Shown: positions 26,085-36,007, counted from the stretch's first letter. The stretch is 44,998 nt of DNA from Nocardia sp. BSTN01 (GCF_015354405.1 NZ_JADKYP010000052.1:1-44998); one strand, 5' to 3'. A program made the numbers and translations. Notes: generated by a model not told the origin, from the letters alone.

Positions 26085-27142
26085 ACCAGACCTCCCCGCT
26101 CATCAAACACGGCGTCGTCGGCGTCGTGCTGGCGGTCGCGATCGCGTTGTCCGCCTTGCAGTTCGACCGGCTTCCGTTCATCCGCAGCGGCGCCGAATTC
26201 ACCGCGTATTTCGCCGATGCCGGCGGTCTGGTGACCGGTGACCAGGTGCAGGTCGCCGGTGTCCGGTCCGGGCAGGTCGAGGACGTCAGCCTCGACGGTC
26301 CCAAGGTGAAGGTCCGGTTCAGCCTCGACGAATCCATCGTCCTGGGGAAGAAGACGACCGCCGCGATCAAGACCAACACCGTGCTCGGGCGCAAATCCCT
26401 CGAGGTCGATCCGCAGGGGTCCGGTGTGCTGCGCAGCGATCAGCCGATTCCGCTGGACCGCACCACTTCTCCGTATTCGCTCAACGACGCCCTGGGCGAT
26501 CTGAGCAATACCGTGAAGGGGCTGGACACCGACCAGGTCAACAAGACTCTCGACGCCCTGTCCGACGCCTTCGCCGACACGCCCGCGCCGCTGCGCTCGG
26601 CACTGGACGGCATCACACAACTTTCGCGCAGCCTGAACACGCGGGACAAGGCCCTGACCGAACTGCTCTCGCACGCGCAGAACGTCACCAAGGTGCTCTC
26701 GGATCGGTCGAACCAGATCAACGCCCTGCTGCTGGACGGCAACAACCTGCTCGGTGAGCTGGATGCCCGGCGCACCGCGCTGAGTCAGCTGATCGTCTAC
26801 GTCAACGGGCTGGCACAGCAGCTGACCGGTTTCGTCAACGACAACGAGCAGAGCCTGAAACCCACACTGGACAAGCTGAATTCGGTGCTGCAACTGCTCG
26901 AGCGGAACAAGAACAACCTGAACGCGGCCTTGGACGCGCTCGGACCGTTCGAGGCGGCCCTCGGTGAACAGGTCGGCAGCGGCCCGTACTTCCAGGCCTA
27001 CGTCTCCAACGCCACGAGTATGACGTTGCAGCCGCTGGTGGACGCGCTGGTCTGGCCGCAGCATGTGCCCGAATCGTTCTGGAAGTACCTGACCACCCCG
27101 CCGCCCTCGATCGGGCCCGCGATCCAGGAGCCGCCGCGATGA
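26081..27142 (+). CDS. mce4C: Mce4C subunit
   Basis: The 353-residue Mce protein has an N-terminal helix (about 8-27), an MCE domain (DQVQVAGVRSGQVEDVSL), then a helical segment with repeated leucine-rich turns. GTG 26081 overlaps the mce4B stop in the same GTGA manner as mce4A/mce4B, so I prefer it to the GTG at 26069. It is closest to MceC proteins by order and by the TTSPYSLNDALGDL segment. Confidence 0.9.
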   Translation: MNQTSPLIKHGVVGVVLAVAIALSALQFDRLPFIRSGAEFTAYFADAGGLVTGDQVQVAGVRSGQVEDVSLDGPKVKVRFSLDESIVLGKKTTAAIKTNTVLGRKSLEVDPQGSGVLRSDQPIPLDRTTSPYSLNDALGDLSNTVKGLDTDQVNKTLDALSDAFADTPAPLRSALDGITQLSRSLNTRDKALTELLSHAQNVTKVLSDRSNQINALLLDGNNLLGELDARRTALSQLIVYVNGLAQQLTGFVNDNEQSLKPTLDKLNSVLQLLERNKNNLNAALDALGPFEAALGEQVGSGPYFQAYVSNATSMTLQPLVDALVWPQHVPESFWKYLTTPPPSIGPAIQEPPR

Positions 27143-28404
27143 ACGCGATTCGCACGATCACGAAGGTGCCGAAATGGGTCCGCGTCGTGGCCGCCGCCCT
27201 GGTGGTGGCGCTGGCGGGCTGGATCGTCTACGGCGCGGTGACCAATATCGGCAAGACCCACATCACCGCCTACTTCCCATCCACCACCGGGCTGTACGCC
27301 GGTGACGACGTGCGCGTGCTGGGCGTCAAGGTCGGCCGGATCGACGCGATCGAGCCGGGCCGGGACAAGACCAAGGTGACGATGACGGTCGACCGCGGCG
27401 TCGACATCCCGGCCGATGCCAAGGCCGTCACGGTCTCGCCGAATCTGGTCTCGGCTCGCTTCGTGCAATTGGCACCGGTGTACACCGGTGGCCCGAAGAT
27501 GCACGACGACGGCGTGATTCCGATCGAGCACACCGCGGTGCCGGTGGAATGGGACGACATCAAGGCCGAGCTGACCAAACTGTCCAAGGCCCTGGGCCCG
27601 ATCGGTGAGGATCAGCAAGGCTCGTTCGGACGGTTCGTCAACACCGCATCGGACAACCTCGCGGGCGGCAACGCCCAGGCGCTGCGCGACACGCTCCACG
27701 AGTTGTCGAGCACGCTGAACACGTTGTCCGACGGTCGCACCGACCTGTTCGGCACGGTTCGCAACCTGCAGCAGTTCGTCGATGTGCTGTCCAAGAGCAA
27801 CGATCAGATCGTGCAGTTCGGTGGTCGGCTGGCCTCGGTGTCCTCGGTGCTGTCGGGCGTCTCCGACGACCTCGGCGCCGGCCTGGACAATCTCGATTCG
27901 GCGGTGGCCGACGTCAAGCGTTTCCTGGACGAACGCGGCGGCCAGCTCACCGAGAGTGTGCAGAATCTGGCGCAGGTGACCCAGATCCTCGCCGACAAGC
28001 GTCCGCAGCTCGAACAGGTCCTGCATTCGGGCCCGGTCGCGCTGTCGAACTTCTATCAGATCTACAAGCCCGCGCAGGGCACGCTCACCGGCGCCGTGGC
28101 GCTGCCGAACTTCCGCAATCCGTTCGCGTTCCTGTGTGGCGCCGTCGAGGCGCTCGAGGACAACGGTTCACAGCGGACCGCGGACCTGTGCAGGCAACAG
28201 GTGGCACCGGTGATCAGCTCGCTGATGATGAATTACCCACCGCTGCTGGTGAATCCGGCGTCCGGGCAGCAGGCCTTCCCGAGCCAGCTGACCTTCTCGC
28301 CCCCGAGTCTGGCCGACCGCGTCGAATATCCGGCGCCCGGCGAGGCTCCGGCCGAGGTGCCCAGCGGTCTGGCCGGCCTGGCGATTCCGGGAGGAGGACG
28401 ATGA
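27139..28404 (+). CDS. mce4D: Mce4D subunit
   Basis: This 421-residue Mce protein has a transmembrane helix at about 14-35 and an MCE domain with DDVRVLGVKVGRIDAIEPG. The helical region is followed by a C-terminal stretch that turns Pro/Gly/Ala-rich at the end (PGEAPAEVPSGLAGLAIP), probably extending into the outer envelope. The ATG overlaps the mce4C stop by four bases. Confidence 0.92.
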   Translation: MNAIRTITKVPKWVRVVAAALVVALAGWIVYGAVTNIGKTHITAYFPSTTGLYAGDDVRVLGVKVGRIDAIEPGRDKTKVTMTVDRGVDIPADAKAVTVSPNLVSARFVQLAPVYTGGPKMHDDGVIPIEHTAVPVEWDDIKAELTKLSKALGPIGEDQQGSFGRFVNTASDNLAGGNAQALRDTLHELSSTLNTLSDGRTDLFGTVRNLQQFVDVLSKSNDQIVQFGGRLASVSSVLSGVSDDLGAGLDNLDSAVADVKRFLDERGGQLTESVQNLAQVTQILADKRPQLEQVLHSGPVALSNFYQIYKPAQGTLTGAVALPNFRNPFAFLCGAVEALEDNGSQRTADLCRQQVAPVISSLMMNYPPLLVNPASGQQAFPSQLTFSPPSLADRVEYPAPGEAPAEVPSGLAGLAIPGGGR

Positions 28405-29648
28405 TGCGACGCGGACGACTGCGACTCGCCGGCGCCGCCGTCGGTCTGGTCATTCTGTTGGGCGCCACCGGATGCGAGTGGGACGGCCTGAACACCCTGC
28501 CGATGCCCGGCGCGGCCGGAACGGGGGAGGGCGCCTGGCAGATCAAGATCCAGATGCCGAATGTCACCACCCTGACCCGCAATTCGCCGGTGCAGGTGGA
28601 CGACGTCACGGTCGGCACGGTGAAGAACATCCAGGTCGAGGATTGGCACGCACTGGTCACGGTGAGCCTCGAGAAGGGTGTGCGCCTGCCGGCCAACACC
28701 GTGGCCGCGATCGGGCAGACCAGCCTGCTCGGCAGTAACCACGTCGCCCTGTCGGCGCCGAAAGATGTCGCGCCGGAAGGCCAATTGAAGCCGGGCGATG
28801 TGATTCCGCTGTCGCGCGCGAGTGTCTATCCCACCACCGAGCAGACGTTGTCGTCGTTGTCGGTGGTGCTCAACGGTGGCGGTATCTCCCAGCTCGAGAC
28901 CATCACCCACGAGCTGAACAAGACCTTCTCCGGACGGTCCGACGCCATCCACGACCTGCTGCCGCAGCTGGCACAGCTGACCAGCACCCTGGACGGCCAG
29001 ACCAAGGACATCATCGACGCGATGGGTGGGCTGGACCGCTTCGCCGGGCAGCTGAACAACCAGAAGGAGCAGGTGACCCGGGCCGTCACGCAGCTGCATC
29101 CGGCCCTGACCGTCCTGGCAGACCGCCGCGAGACCATCACCAAAACCATTACCGCACTGGGTGATCTGAGTGATGTGGTGAGCCGGGTGATCGCCGAGAG
29201 CGGTGACAACCTGAAGGCGGATCTGGCCAATCTGAAACCGGCCCTGGAATCGCTGGCCAACACCGGAACGCATCTGGCCGACGCCCTGCAGATTCTGCTC
29301 ACCTTCCCGTTCCCCATGCGCAACCTGAACAAGGCGCTCAAGGGTGACTACCTCAACCTGCTGATGACCGTCGACCTCACCGGCGCGCGACTGGATTCGA
29401 ACTTCCTCACCGGTACGCCGCTGGGCGGACGTTTCGGCGGGGTCGAGGGCGCGCTCGGCACGATCGCACCCGATACCGCGATGGGTAAGGGTGACCCGGT
29501 CACCGGGCCGATGCAGCCGCCGCCACCGCCCGCGCCGGGCACGGCCGCGCCGACGCCGAGCATTCCCGGCCTGCCGCCGATTCCGAATCTGCCCGCCATA
29601 CCCGGGCTGACGGTGCCCGCGCCGCAACAAGGGGGTGCGGGTCGATGA
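28401..29648 (+). CDS. mce4E: Mce4E lipoprotein (LprN-type)
   Basis: The 415-residue Mce protein starts with a lipoprotein signal: a hydrophobic stretch (LAGAAVGLVILLGA) ending in the lipobox ATGC, so Cys29 or so is the lipidated residue. The MCE domain (PVQVDDVTVGTVKNIQVED) and helical region follow, and the last 45 residues are almost entirely Pro, Ala and Gly. This is the MceE class (LprN in M. tuberculosis mce4). It starts at ATG 28401, overlapping the mce4D stop, with GGAGG just before it. Confidence 0.93.
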   Translation: MMRRGRLRLAGAAVGLVILLGATGCEWDGLNTLPMPGAAGTGEGAWQIKIQMPNVTTLTRNSPVQVDDVTVGTVKNIQVEDWHALVTVSLEKGVRLPANTVAAIGQTSLLGSNHVALSAPKDVAPEGQLKPGDVIPLSRASVYPTTEQTLSSLSVVLNGGGISQLETITHELNKTFSGRSDAIHDLLPQLAQLTSTLDGQTKDIIDAMGGLDRFAGQLNNQKEQVTRAVTQLHPALTVLADRRETITKTITALGDLSDVVSRVIAESGDNLKADLANLKPALESLANTGTHLADALQILLTFPFPMRNLNKALKGDYLNLLMTVDLTGARLDSNFLTGTPLGGRFGGVEGALGTIAPDTAMGKGDPVTGPMQPPPPPAPGTAAPTPSIPGLPPIPNLPAIPGLTVPAPQQGGAGR

Positions 29649-31069
29649 AACTCAGCAAATTCGTCCGGACCCAGCTGGTGATCTTCTCGATCCTGACCGT
29701 GGTCGGCCTGGTCGTGATGGCGGGCGTCTACGTCCACCTGCCGGCCATGTTCGGCATCGGCCGCTACGGCGTGACCGTGAAGCTCGAGGCCACCGGCGGG
29801 CTGTACCCGACCGCGAACGTCGCCTATCGCGGCACCAACGTCGGCAAGGTCGAGGATGTGAAGCTCACCCCGGACGGGGTCGACGCCACACTGTCGATCA
29901 GCAGCGACTTCAAGATTCCGAGCGATGTCGATGCCTACGTCAAGAGCGTGTCGGCGATCGGCGAACAGTACGTGGATCTGGTTCCAGCCGAGAATCCGCA
30001 CGGCGGAAATCTGCACGACGGTTCGGTGATCCCGGTGCAGCGCACCAGACTTCCGCAGGACGTCGGCGATATGCTCGACCAGGCCGACCGGCTGCTCAGC
30101 AGTGTCGCCGACACCAAACTGCGCCAGGTCATCGACGATGCCTTCACCGCGTTCAACGGCGCCGGCCCGGATCTGCAGAAGTTCATCGACTCCGCCTCGC
30201 TGCTGGTGCAGGAGGCGAAGAAGAATACGAACGAGACGAAGGACCTGCTCGACAAGATCGGTCCGCTGCTCGACACCCAGAACCAGTCCGACGCCGCGAT
30301 CCGCTCGTGGACGAAGGATCTGGCGACCGTCACCGATCAGTTGCGGCAGCACGACCCCTCGCTGGGGCAGTTGCTCGACCGCACGCCCGCGGCCGCGCAG
30401 AAGGTGTCGCAGACCTTCCAGGACCTGCAACCGACGCTGCCGCTGCTGCTGTCGAACCTGACCAGCGTCGGTCAGGTCGGCGTGACCTATCACGCCGGTG
30501 TCGAACAGATCCTGGTGATCTACCCGCAGCTGGTGGCGGCGCTGCTGACGGCGGTCCGCGGACCCACTCAATACGGCGCCATGGTCGACTTCATGCTCCC
30601 GATCAATGACCCGCCCGGCTGCACCACCGGCTTCCTGCCGCAGGATCAGCGCCGCTCACCGGCACTGAAGGACACTCCGGACACGCCGCCGAACCTCTAC
30701 TGCAAGGTGGCACAGAACGCGAAGGAAGCGGTCCGCGGTATCCGCAACACGCCATGCGCGGATGTGCCGGGTAAGCGGGCCCCGAGCCCGGAACTCTGCC
30801 ACGACCCGCAGGGCTATGTGCCCGAAGGCGACAACCCGCCGTTCGGCGATCCGCATCCGGTCACCCCGTCCGGTGAGCCGACGGCCAACCCGGGCGACGC
30901 TCCCGCCGCGCAGACCCAACCGGCGGCGGCATTGCGCACCTACGACCTGAAGAACCACACCTTCACCGGACCCGACGGCCGGAGCTACCGACAGGGGGAT
31001 GTGGGCCCCGACGGATCGGGCACGGTACCGTCCAGTTGGCAGGCGATGCTCGAGGAGCAACAGAAATGA
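29645..31069 (+). CDS. mce4F: Mce4F subunit
   Basis: This 474-residue Mce protein has a transmembrane helix at about 11-33 and an MCE domain with ANVAYRGTNVGKVEDVKL. The helical region ends near residue 290, and a long tail of about 170 residues contains several cysteines and Pro-rich sequence (CTTGFLPQDQRRSP, later DPHPVTPSGEP). The tail suits an exposed or envelope-crossing end. The ATG overlaps the mce4E stop, completing the A-F set. Confidence 0.92.
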   Translation: MKLSKFVRTQLVIFSILTVVGLVVMAGVYVHLPAMFGIGRYGVTVKLEATGGLYPTANVAYRGTNVGKVEDVKLTPDGVDATLSISSDFKIPSDVDAYVKSVSAIGEQYVDLVPAENPHGGNLHDGSVIPVQRTRLPQDVGDMLDQADRLLSSVADTKLRQVIDDAFTAFNGAGPDLQKFIDSASLLVQEAKKNTNETKDLLDKIGPLLDTQNQSDAAIRSWTKDLATVTDQLRQHDPSLGQLLDRTPAAAQKVSQTFQDLQPTLPLLLSNLTSVGQVGVTYHAGVEQILVIYPQLVAALLTAVRGPTQYGAMVDFMLPINDPPGCTTGFLPQDQRRSPALKDTPDTPPNLYCKVAQNAKEAVRGIRNTPCADVPGKRAPSPELCHDPQGYVPEGDNPPFGDPHPVTPSGEPTANPGDAPAAQTQPAAALRTYDLKNHTFTGPDGRSYRQGDVGPDGSGTVPSSWQAMLEEQQK

Positions 31070-31884
31070 GCGAATCGAATTCCACACCCACCGGTCGCGT
31101 CCGGCGGCGCGCCAGCAGGCAGGCAGGGGCGCCGACCGATGCGGTCGCGGTCGAGCGGACCGAGAGCGCGCCGGCCGCCGATTCGACGGTGAAGTCGGGC
31201 GCCGCCGACGCGACGGTGAAACTGTCGACCGCCTCGCCGGCGAGCGGCGCGAAGTCGCCCGCGGCGGTGTCCGACCCCACCGTCGGACTCTCGACGGCAG
31301 CCGATGACGACAAGACCGTGCGGCTCACCGGCCCCCCGGAGGAGACGGCGGCCGCCGACGCACCGGCCGAAACCTCCGAGCCGGCGAAGCGCTCCCTCGG
31401 CCCGCTGGGCTGGGCCGCCGCGGTCGTGGCCGTGCTGTCGTTGCTCCTGCTGGTCGGCTCGGGCGGCTTCTTCGCCTACCACCAGCATCAGGTCAGCACC
31501 CAGGCCGACCAGCGCACGGAATATATCCAGACCGCCAAGCAGGCCATCCTCAATCTGACCAATATCAAGGACGACACCGCGAAGCAGGACATCGACCGGG
31601 TGCTCTCGGTCGCCTCGGGGCAGCTCAAACAGGAGTACTCCGAGCGCAAGGACGCCTACGCGCAGGTCGTGCAGCAGGCCAAGGTGAAGGCCAGCGGCGA
31701 GATCATCGAGACCGCCGTCGAGAGCCAGGACGACCACACCGCGAAGGTGCTGGTCGCGGCCAAGCAGACCCTGACCAACGCCGGCGCCAAGGATCCGCAG
31801 GAGCGCTACTACCGCTTCCGGGTCACGGTCGACCGCGACGACAACGGTGGTACCACCGCCTCGCAAGTGGAGTTCGTGGCATGA
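31066..31884 (+). CDS. Mce-associated membrane protein Mam4A
   Basis: The 272-residue protein has a low-complexity cytoplasmic N-terminus (1-110, rich in Ala, Ser, Thr and Pro), one transmembrane helix (about 113-138) and an extracytoplasmic domain of about 135 residues with an NTF2-like strand pattern at the end. It is equivalent in position to Rv3493c. Mam proteins stabilise Mce complexes. The tail contains repeats of the form TV-x-L (threonines 50, 72 and 84, and a weaker copy at 41). The ATG overlaps the mce4F stop. Confidence 0.87.
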   Translation: MSESNSTPTGRVRRRASRQAGAPTDAVAVERTESAPAADSTVKSGAADATVKLSTASPASGAKSPAAVSDPTVGLSTAADDDKTVRLTGPPEETAAADAPAETSEPAKRSLGPLGWAAAVVAVLSLLLLVGSGGFFAYHQHQVSTQADQRTEYIQTAKQAILNLTNIKDDTAKQDIDRVLSVASGQLKQEYSERKDAYAQVVQQAKVKASGEIIETAVESQDDHTAKVLVAAKQTLTNAGAKDPQERYYRFRVTVDRDDNGGTTASQVEFVA

Positions 31885-32396
31885 GTGAACGTGGCGTGAG
31901 TACACAAGGATCCGGCAAGCTACGCCCCATTCTGTTCATCAGCGCGGCGGTGCTGTTCGTGGCCGCGGTCGCGATGGGCTCGATCACCGGCTACAAGTAC
32001 TGGTCCGACAAGCAGATCGAGCAGGCCCGCACCGACTCCGTCCCCGCGGCCCGGCATGCGGTGGAGTCGGTGTTCACCTACGACTTCAAGACCGTCGACG
32101 CCGAACTGCCGAAATCGGCGGACAACCTCACCCCCTCGTTCCGCAAGGACTATCTGAAGCTGATTCAGCAGGCGATCGCGCCCGGCGCCAAGGAGAAGCA
32201 GCTCACCGTGCAGGCGACCGCCACGGCGGCCGGCGTGGTGTCGGCGGAGCGCTCGCACGCGGTCGTGCTGCTGTATCTGAATCAGGTGACCACCAGTAAG
32301 GATTCCCCGCAGGGGACGGTGACACCGAGCCGGATCCGCGTCGCGCTGGACAAGGACGGCGGCCACTGGCTGGTCGACGCCATCACCCCGATCTGA
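31881..32396 (+). CDS. Mce-associated membrane protein Mam4B
   Basis: This 171-residue protein has a short N-terminal tail, a transmembrane helix (about 16-37) and a compact extracytoplasmic domain ending in RIRVALDKDGGHWLVDAITPI. It resembles Rv3492c in position and layout and closes the Mce4 operon. Its ATG overlaps the mam4A stop by four bases. A partner role with Mam4A in assembling or stabilising Mce4 is the family expectation. Confidence 0.87.
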   Translation: MSERGVSTQGSGKLRPILFISAAVLFVAAVAMGSITGYKYWSDKQIEQARTDSVPAARHAVESVFTYDFKTVDAELPKSADNLTPSFRKDYLKLIQQAIAPGAKEKQLTVQATATAAGVVSAERSHAVVLLYLNQVTTSKDSPQGTVTPSRIRVALDKDGGHWLVDAITPI

Positions 32397-32704
32397 TCCC
32401 GCGTTAAGCGAATCCCGTTATCTCCGTTAAGGGTTCGTCCCTACCGTCGACGGCACAGCGATTCCGAGGCGGGATCGGTGGTCGATACCGGCTCCGGTCG
32501 CGGCGCAGATCTCCCGCCGGTGAAGCGCGCCTGTGCCACACGCTCACGGCCGTGTGGCGATCCGGCGGGTGCGGCGGAATCCGGGGTGGCGGTGTGCGGC
32601 GACCGCCGGCTCCGGCGGAGGCCAGGACCGAGATTCGGTGTGGGCGGCGCTCTCCGGCTGCCGGACGGTCGGTTCGAAGGGTGTAACCCGCCTCGGATCG
32701 CTGT
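32397..32704. other. Intergenic gap between the mce4 operon and otsA
   Basis: These 308 bases separate convergent mam4B and otsA. I find a terminator-like hairpin at 32535-32558 and a tight second one (CCGCCGG/CCGGCGG, 32603-32618). Short open frames are present on both strands but none has a start site or a recognisable product, and no homologue of Rv3491 is evident. Confidence 0.5.
32535..32558. terminator. Hairpin between convergent mam4B and otsA
   Basis: GCCACACG and CGTGTGGC form an 8-bp perfect stem with an 8-base loop about 140 bases after mam4B. Confidence 0.5.
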
Positions 32705-34261
32705 CTAGCGCTCCGCGCCTCCGGGATCCACATCCGCATCGGTGAGCAGAGCACTGCCCGCCACCCGATCCTGGGCCAGCGCGTCGAGGAAGGAGCGGGC
32801 CCAGCGGTCCACGTCGTGGGCGAGCACCTGGCGGCGCAGCGAACGCATCCGGCGGCGCTTGGTCTCCGGATCGTCCTCGATCGCGGACATGATCGCATTC
32901 TCGACGCTGTCCAGATCGTGCGGGTTGCACAGATAGGCCTGCCGCAATTCGGCTGCGGCGCCGGTGAATTCGCTGAGTACGAGGGCGCCGTTGAGGCCGC
33001 TGTGCGAGGCCACGTACTCCTTGGCGACCAGGTTCATGCCGTCGCGCAGCGGGGTCACCAGCATCACGTCGGCGGCGACGAAGAAGGCGACCAGCTCGTC
33101 GCGGGGGATCGGACGGTGCAGATAGTGCACGAAAGGGTAACCGACGCGGGAGAATTCGCCGTTGATCCGGCCGACCTGACGTTCGATGTCGCCGCGCATC
33201 TGGATGTAGCTCTCGACGCGTTCGCGACTCGGTGTGGCCAACTGCACCATCACCGTCTCGGCCGGGTCGAGCCGGCCCTCGTGCAGGAGTTCCTGCAGCG
33301 CCGCCAGACGGATATCGATGCCCTTCGTGTAGTCCAGGCGGTCCACACCGAGCAGGATGTGCTTGGGATTACCGAGTTCTCTGCGGATCTGGGCGGCGCG
33401 CTCGCGCACCGAACGTCTTCGCGACAGCTCGTCGAGTTCGGCGGAGGCGATCGAGATGGGGAAGGCGCCGACCCGCACGGTGCGGAAACCGACCTGCACC
33501 ACACCGAGTTTCGACCGCACGCCGACCGTGCCGCGAGAGGTGGGTTGCCCGGCAAGCCTTCTCGCCAGATACAGGAAGTTCTGCGCGCCGCCGGGCAGGT
33601 GGAAGCCGATCAGGTCGGCGCCGAGCAGACCCTCCACGATCTCGGTACGCCAGGGCAGCTGCATGAACAGCTCCACCGGCGGGAAGGGGATGTGCAGGAA
33701 GAATCCGATGGTCAGATCGGGCCGCAGCATGCGCAGCATCTTCGGCACCAGTTGCAGCTGGTAGTCCTGCACCCACACCGTCGCGCCCTCGGCGGCGACC
33801 TTCGCGGTGTATTCGGCGAAGCGCCGATTCACGTCCACATAGGCCGTCCACCAGTCACGGTGGTACTCCGGCCGCACGATCACGTCGTGATAGAGCGGCC
33901 ACAGCGTGCCGTTGGAGAACCCCTCGTAGTAGGCGGCGACCTCCTCGGCGGTGAGCGGCACCGGATACAACTCCAGGCCGTCCTCGATGATCGGGTCGAC
34001 ATCCACGTCCGGGACGCCGGCCCAGCCCACCCAGGCGCCGTTGTTGTTGCGCAGCACCGGCTCGAGGGCCGTGACGAGGCCGCCCGGACTGCGCTTCCAC
34101 CGCTTGGTCCCGTCGGGGAGACGTTCCAGGTCCACCGGGAGCCGGTTGGCGACCACGACGAAACCGGAGCCGGCGCCCCCGGGACGGTCCGCTGGTGCGG
34201 ATTCGGTTTCCGGCGAAGCGTCTCGAGATCGATCGCTGCGTATGTCGCGCATCTGGTCCAC
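32705..34261 (-). CDS. otsA: Alpha,alpha-trehalose-phosphate synthase OtsA
   Basis: The 518-residue GT20 glycosyltransferase joins UDP- or ADP-glucose and glucose-6-phosphate to trehalose-6-phosphate. Clear motifs are [70 protein letters not shown] and [12 protein letters not shown]. The N-terminal extension of about 30 residues is low complexity. The start is GTG 34261 with GGAGG eight bases upstream. It is convergent with the mce4 operon, and M. tuberculosis likewise has otsA (Rv3490) close to mce4. Trehalose here serves cell-wall mycolates and stress protection. Confidence 0.95.
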   Translation of the reverse strand: MDQMRDIRSDRSRDASPETESAPADRPGGAGSGFVVVANRLPVDLERLPDGTKRWKRSPGGLVTALEPVLRNNNGAWVGWAGVPDVDVDPIIEDGLELYPVPLTAEEVAAYYEGFSNGTLWPLYHDVIVRPEYHRDWWTAYVDVNRRFAEYTAKVAAEGATVWVQDYQLQLVPKMLRMLRPDLTIGFFLHIPFPPVELFMQLPWRTEIVEGLLGADLIGFHLPGGAQNFLYLARRLAGQPTSRGTVGVRSKLGVVQVGFRTVRVGAFPISIASAELDELSRRRSVRERAAQIRRELGNPKHILLGVDRLDYTKGIDIRLAALQELLHEGRLDPAETVMVQLATPSRERVESYIQMRGDIERQVGRINGEFSRVGYPFVHYLHRPIPRDELVAFFVAADVMLVTPLRDGMNLVAKEYVASHSGLNGALVLSEFTGAAAELRQAYLCNPHDLDSVENAIMSAIEDDPETKRRRMRSLRRQVLAHDVDRWARSFLDALAQDRVAGSALLTDADVDPGGAER

Positions 34262-34338
34262 TGCTGGATCCTCCGGTCGCCGAAATGGCGGAGCTAGGCG
34301 TGGGTTTTAGTTGTCATGAGCGCTGCGGCGCGCTCGTT

Positions 34339-34509
34339 CTATTCGCTGCGCGCGCTGGGACCGATTCCGAGCATCGACAGCAGCATCCGGCATTCGTCGG
34401 CATCGGTGGCGTAGGCGGCCACGACGCGCTGTGCCTGCCGTGCGGTCTCGTCGGCGAGCGGTTCCAGGTCGTCGTCCGCGATGTCGTTGGCGCTCTTCGC
34501 GGCCATCAT
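34339..34509 (-). CDS. Small acidic protein, function unknown
   Basis: The product has 56 residues, beginning MMAAKSANDIADDDLEPLADE, with amphipathic helices and no membrane segment. An AGAGGA sequence lies four bases before ATG 34509, and the frame extends upstream to 34602 without a better start. It lies 77 bases before otsA on the same strand and may be co-transcribed. I do not recognise the family. Confidence 0.6.
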   Translation of the reverse strand: MMAAKSANDIADDDLEPLADETARQAQRVVAAYATDADECRMLLSMLGIGPSARSE

Positions 34510-34775
34510 CGTGTCCTCTCGGCTCGGGGTCGTGGCACGGCGGTGGGGTTCGACCGTCGTGGTGTCGGCGCCGTGCGGTGTCAATGGTATCGGTCGCCGC
34601 ACAGGGGCCCGTCGGCTTGGTGCCGACCGCTGCCGAACCGCAACGACGGTGGGCGAGACCCGTCACACCGGCGAAACGCCGGAGCCCCGCGAACCTATAA
34701 CGTTGGTAGGGAGGCGAATTTCGCGCGCCTCCGGTACCGAGCACCGCACCAACCGAGTGGAAAGGGTCGCAACAC

Positions 34776-35615
34776 ATGCCGTTGGCCACGGTGAATGGAA
34801 TCTCGCTGAACTACCAGGTGAAGGGAGACAAGGCCAAAGGCACCGACACCAAGGGGGCCGCCCCGCTGGTCGTGCTGATCATGGGCACCGGGAGTCCCGG
34901 CCGGGTGTGGGAGCTGCACCAGGTTCCGGCGCTGGTGGCGGCCGGTTACCGGGTGTGCACGTTCGACAATCGCGGCATCGCTCCGTCGTATGAGGCGCCC
35001 GACGGGATGACCATCGACGAATTGGCCGCCGACACCGCGGCGCTGATCGAATACCTCGACGAGGGCCCGGCCCTGGTCGCCGGCACCTCGATGGGAGCGC
35101 GGGTGGCCCAGGAATTGGCCCTGGCGCGTCCCGACCTCGTGCGTAAAGCCGTTTTCATGGCCGGACACGCGCGGCTCGACCAATTTCAGAAGACTCTCTC
35201 GCTGGGCGAGCACGAACTCGACGCCTCCGGGGTGCGGCTGCCCGCCAAATACGACGCCGCCGTCACCGCGGTGATGAATCTTTCGCCCGCCACGATGGCC
35301 GATCCGAATTCTGCGCGCGATTGGCTGGATCTGTTCGAATTCACCGGCGGACCGGCATCGCCGGGAATCCGGGCCCAGCGCCGGATGGATCACGATTTCG
35401 ATCGATTGCAGGCCTATCGGGCGATCAAGGTCCCGTGCCTGTCCATCGGATTCGCCGACGATCGGATGATCCCCGCATATCTGACCCGTGAGCTGGCCGA
35501 AGTCATTCCCGACGCCCGCTACCAGGAGATCCCCGACGCCGGTCATTACGGGTATTTGGAACGCCCGGAGGCGGTCAATAAGATCCTGCTCGATTTCTTC
35601 GCGGGCTCGAGGTAA
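34776..35615 (+). CDS. Alpha/beta hydrolase
   Basis: The 279-residue protein has the oxyanion region IMGTGSPGRVW, DNRGIAPS, the nucleophile in VAGTSMGARVA, the acid in FADDRMIP and the histidine in DAGHYGYLE. MGTGSPGRVW with DNRG is common in actinobacterial hydrolases related to esterases and C-C bond hydrolases; the substrate is unknown. ATG 34776 is the first sensible start, with GAAAGG nearby. It is divergent from the small acidic protein gene and shows no sterol operator. Confidence 0.8.
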   Translation: MPLATVNGISLNYQVKGDKAKGTDTKGAAPLVVLIMGTGSPGRVWELHQVPALVAAGYRVCTFDNRGIAPSYEAPDGMTIDELAADTAALIEYLDEGPALVAGTSMGARVAQELALARPDLVRKAVFMAGHARLDQFQKTLSLGEHELDASGVRLPAKYDAAVTAVMNLSPATMADPNSARDWLDLFEFTGGPASPGIRAQRRMDHDFDRLQAYRAIKVPCLSIGFADDRMIPAYLTRELAEVIPDARYQEIPDAGHYGYLERPEAVNKILLDFFAGSR

Positions 35616-35764
35616 CCACCAACGCGTAACGTCGGTCTTGCTAGTGTCGACACATCGCTCGGGGGCTACGGCTCTGGTCGGTCGGTTTCGGCTCGTGCCC
35701 GCGCCCCGCGAGTTTCCGTACACAGCGCGTTCCCGTAATCAGCGCCAGCATCCAGTGAGGTGAA

Positions 35765-36007
35765 ATGAGCACCAACCCCTTCGACGACGAGGACGGCCGC
35801 TTCTTCGTTCTGGTCAACGACGAGGAGCAGCATTCCCTGTGGCCTGCTTTCGCCGAGGTCCCGGCCGGGTGGCGAGTGGTGTTCGGCGAAGACAGCCGGG
35901 CTGCCTGCGTCGAATACGTGGAGAAGAACTGGACGGATATGCGGCCCAAGAGCCTGCGTGACGCGATGGCCGCCGACGACGCGGCTCGCCAGGGCGCTCA
36001 GTCCTGA
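35765..36007 (+). CDS. MbtH-like protein
   Basis: The 80-residue protein has the MbtH fingerprint: [36 protein letters not shown] and [13 protein letters not shown]. Such proteins bind and activate adenylation domains of non-ribosomal peptide synthetases. No synthetase is encoded in the window, so it may serve one elsewhere in the genome. The ATG at 35765 is preceded by AGGTG. The gap to the upstream hydrolase is 149 bases with a possible -10 box (TAGTGT, 35642). Confidence 0.92.
   Translation: MSTNPFDDEDGRFFVLVNDEEQHSLWPAFAEVPAGWRVVFGEDSRAACVEYVEKNWTDMRPKSLRDAMAADDAARQGAQS

Noticed and set aside
32478-32708. Plus-strand frame of 76 codons after mam4B
   Set aside because: No ribosome-binding site and an Arg/Gly composition typical of a shadow frame. 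It has no resemblance to Rv3491.
34481-34993. Plus-strand frame of 170 codons overlapping the hydrolase start
   Set aside because: It runs out of frame through the clear alpha/beta hydrolase and the promoter region, and its sequence is a shadow of the real gene.
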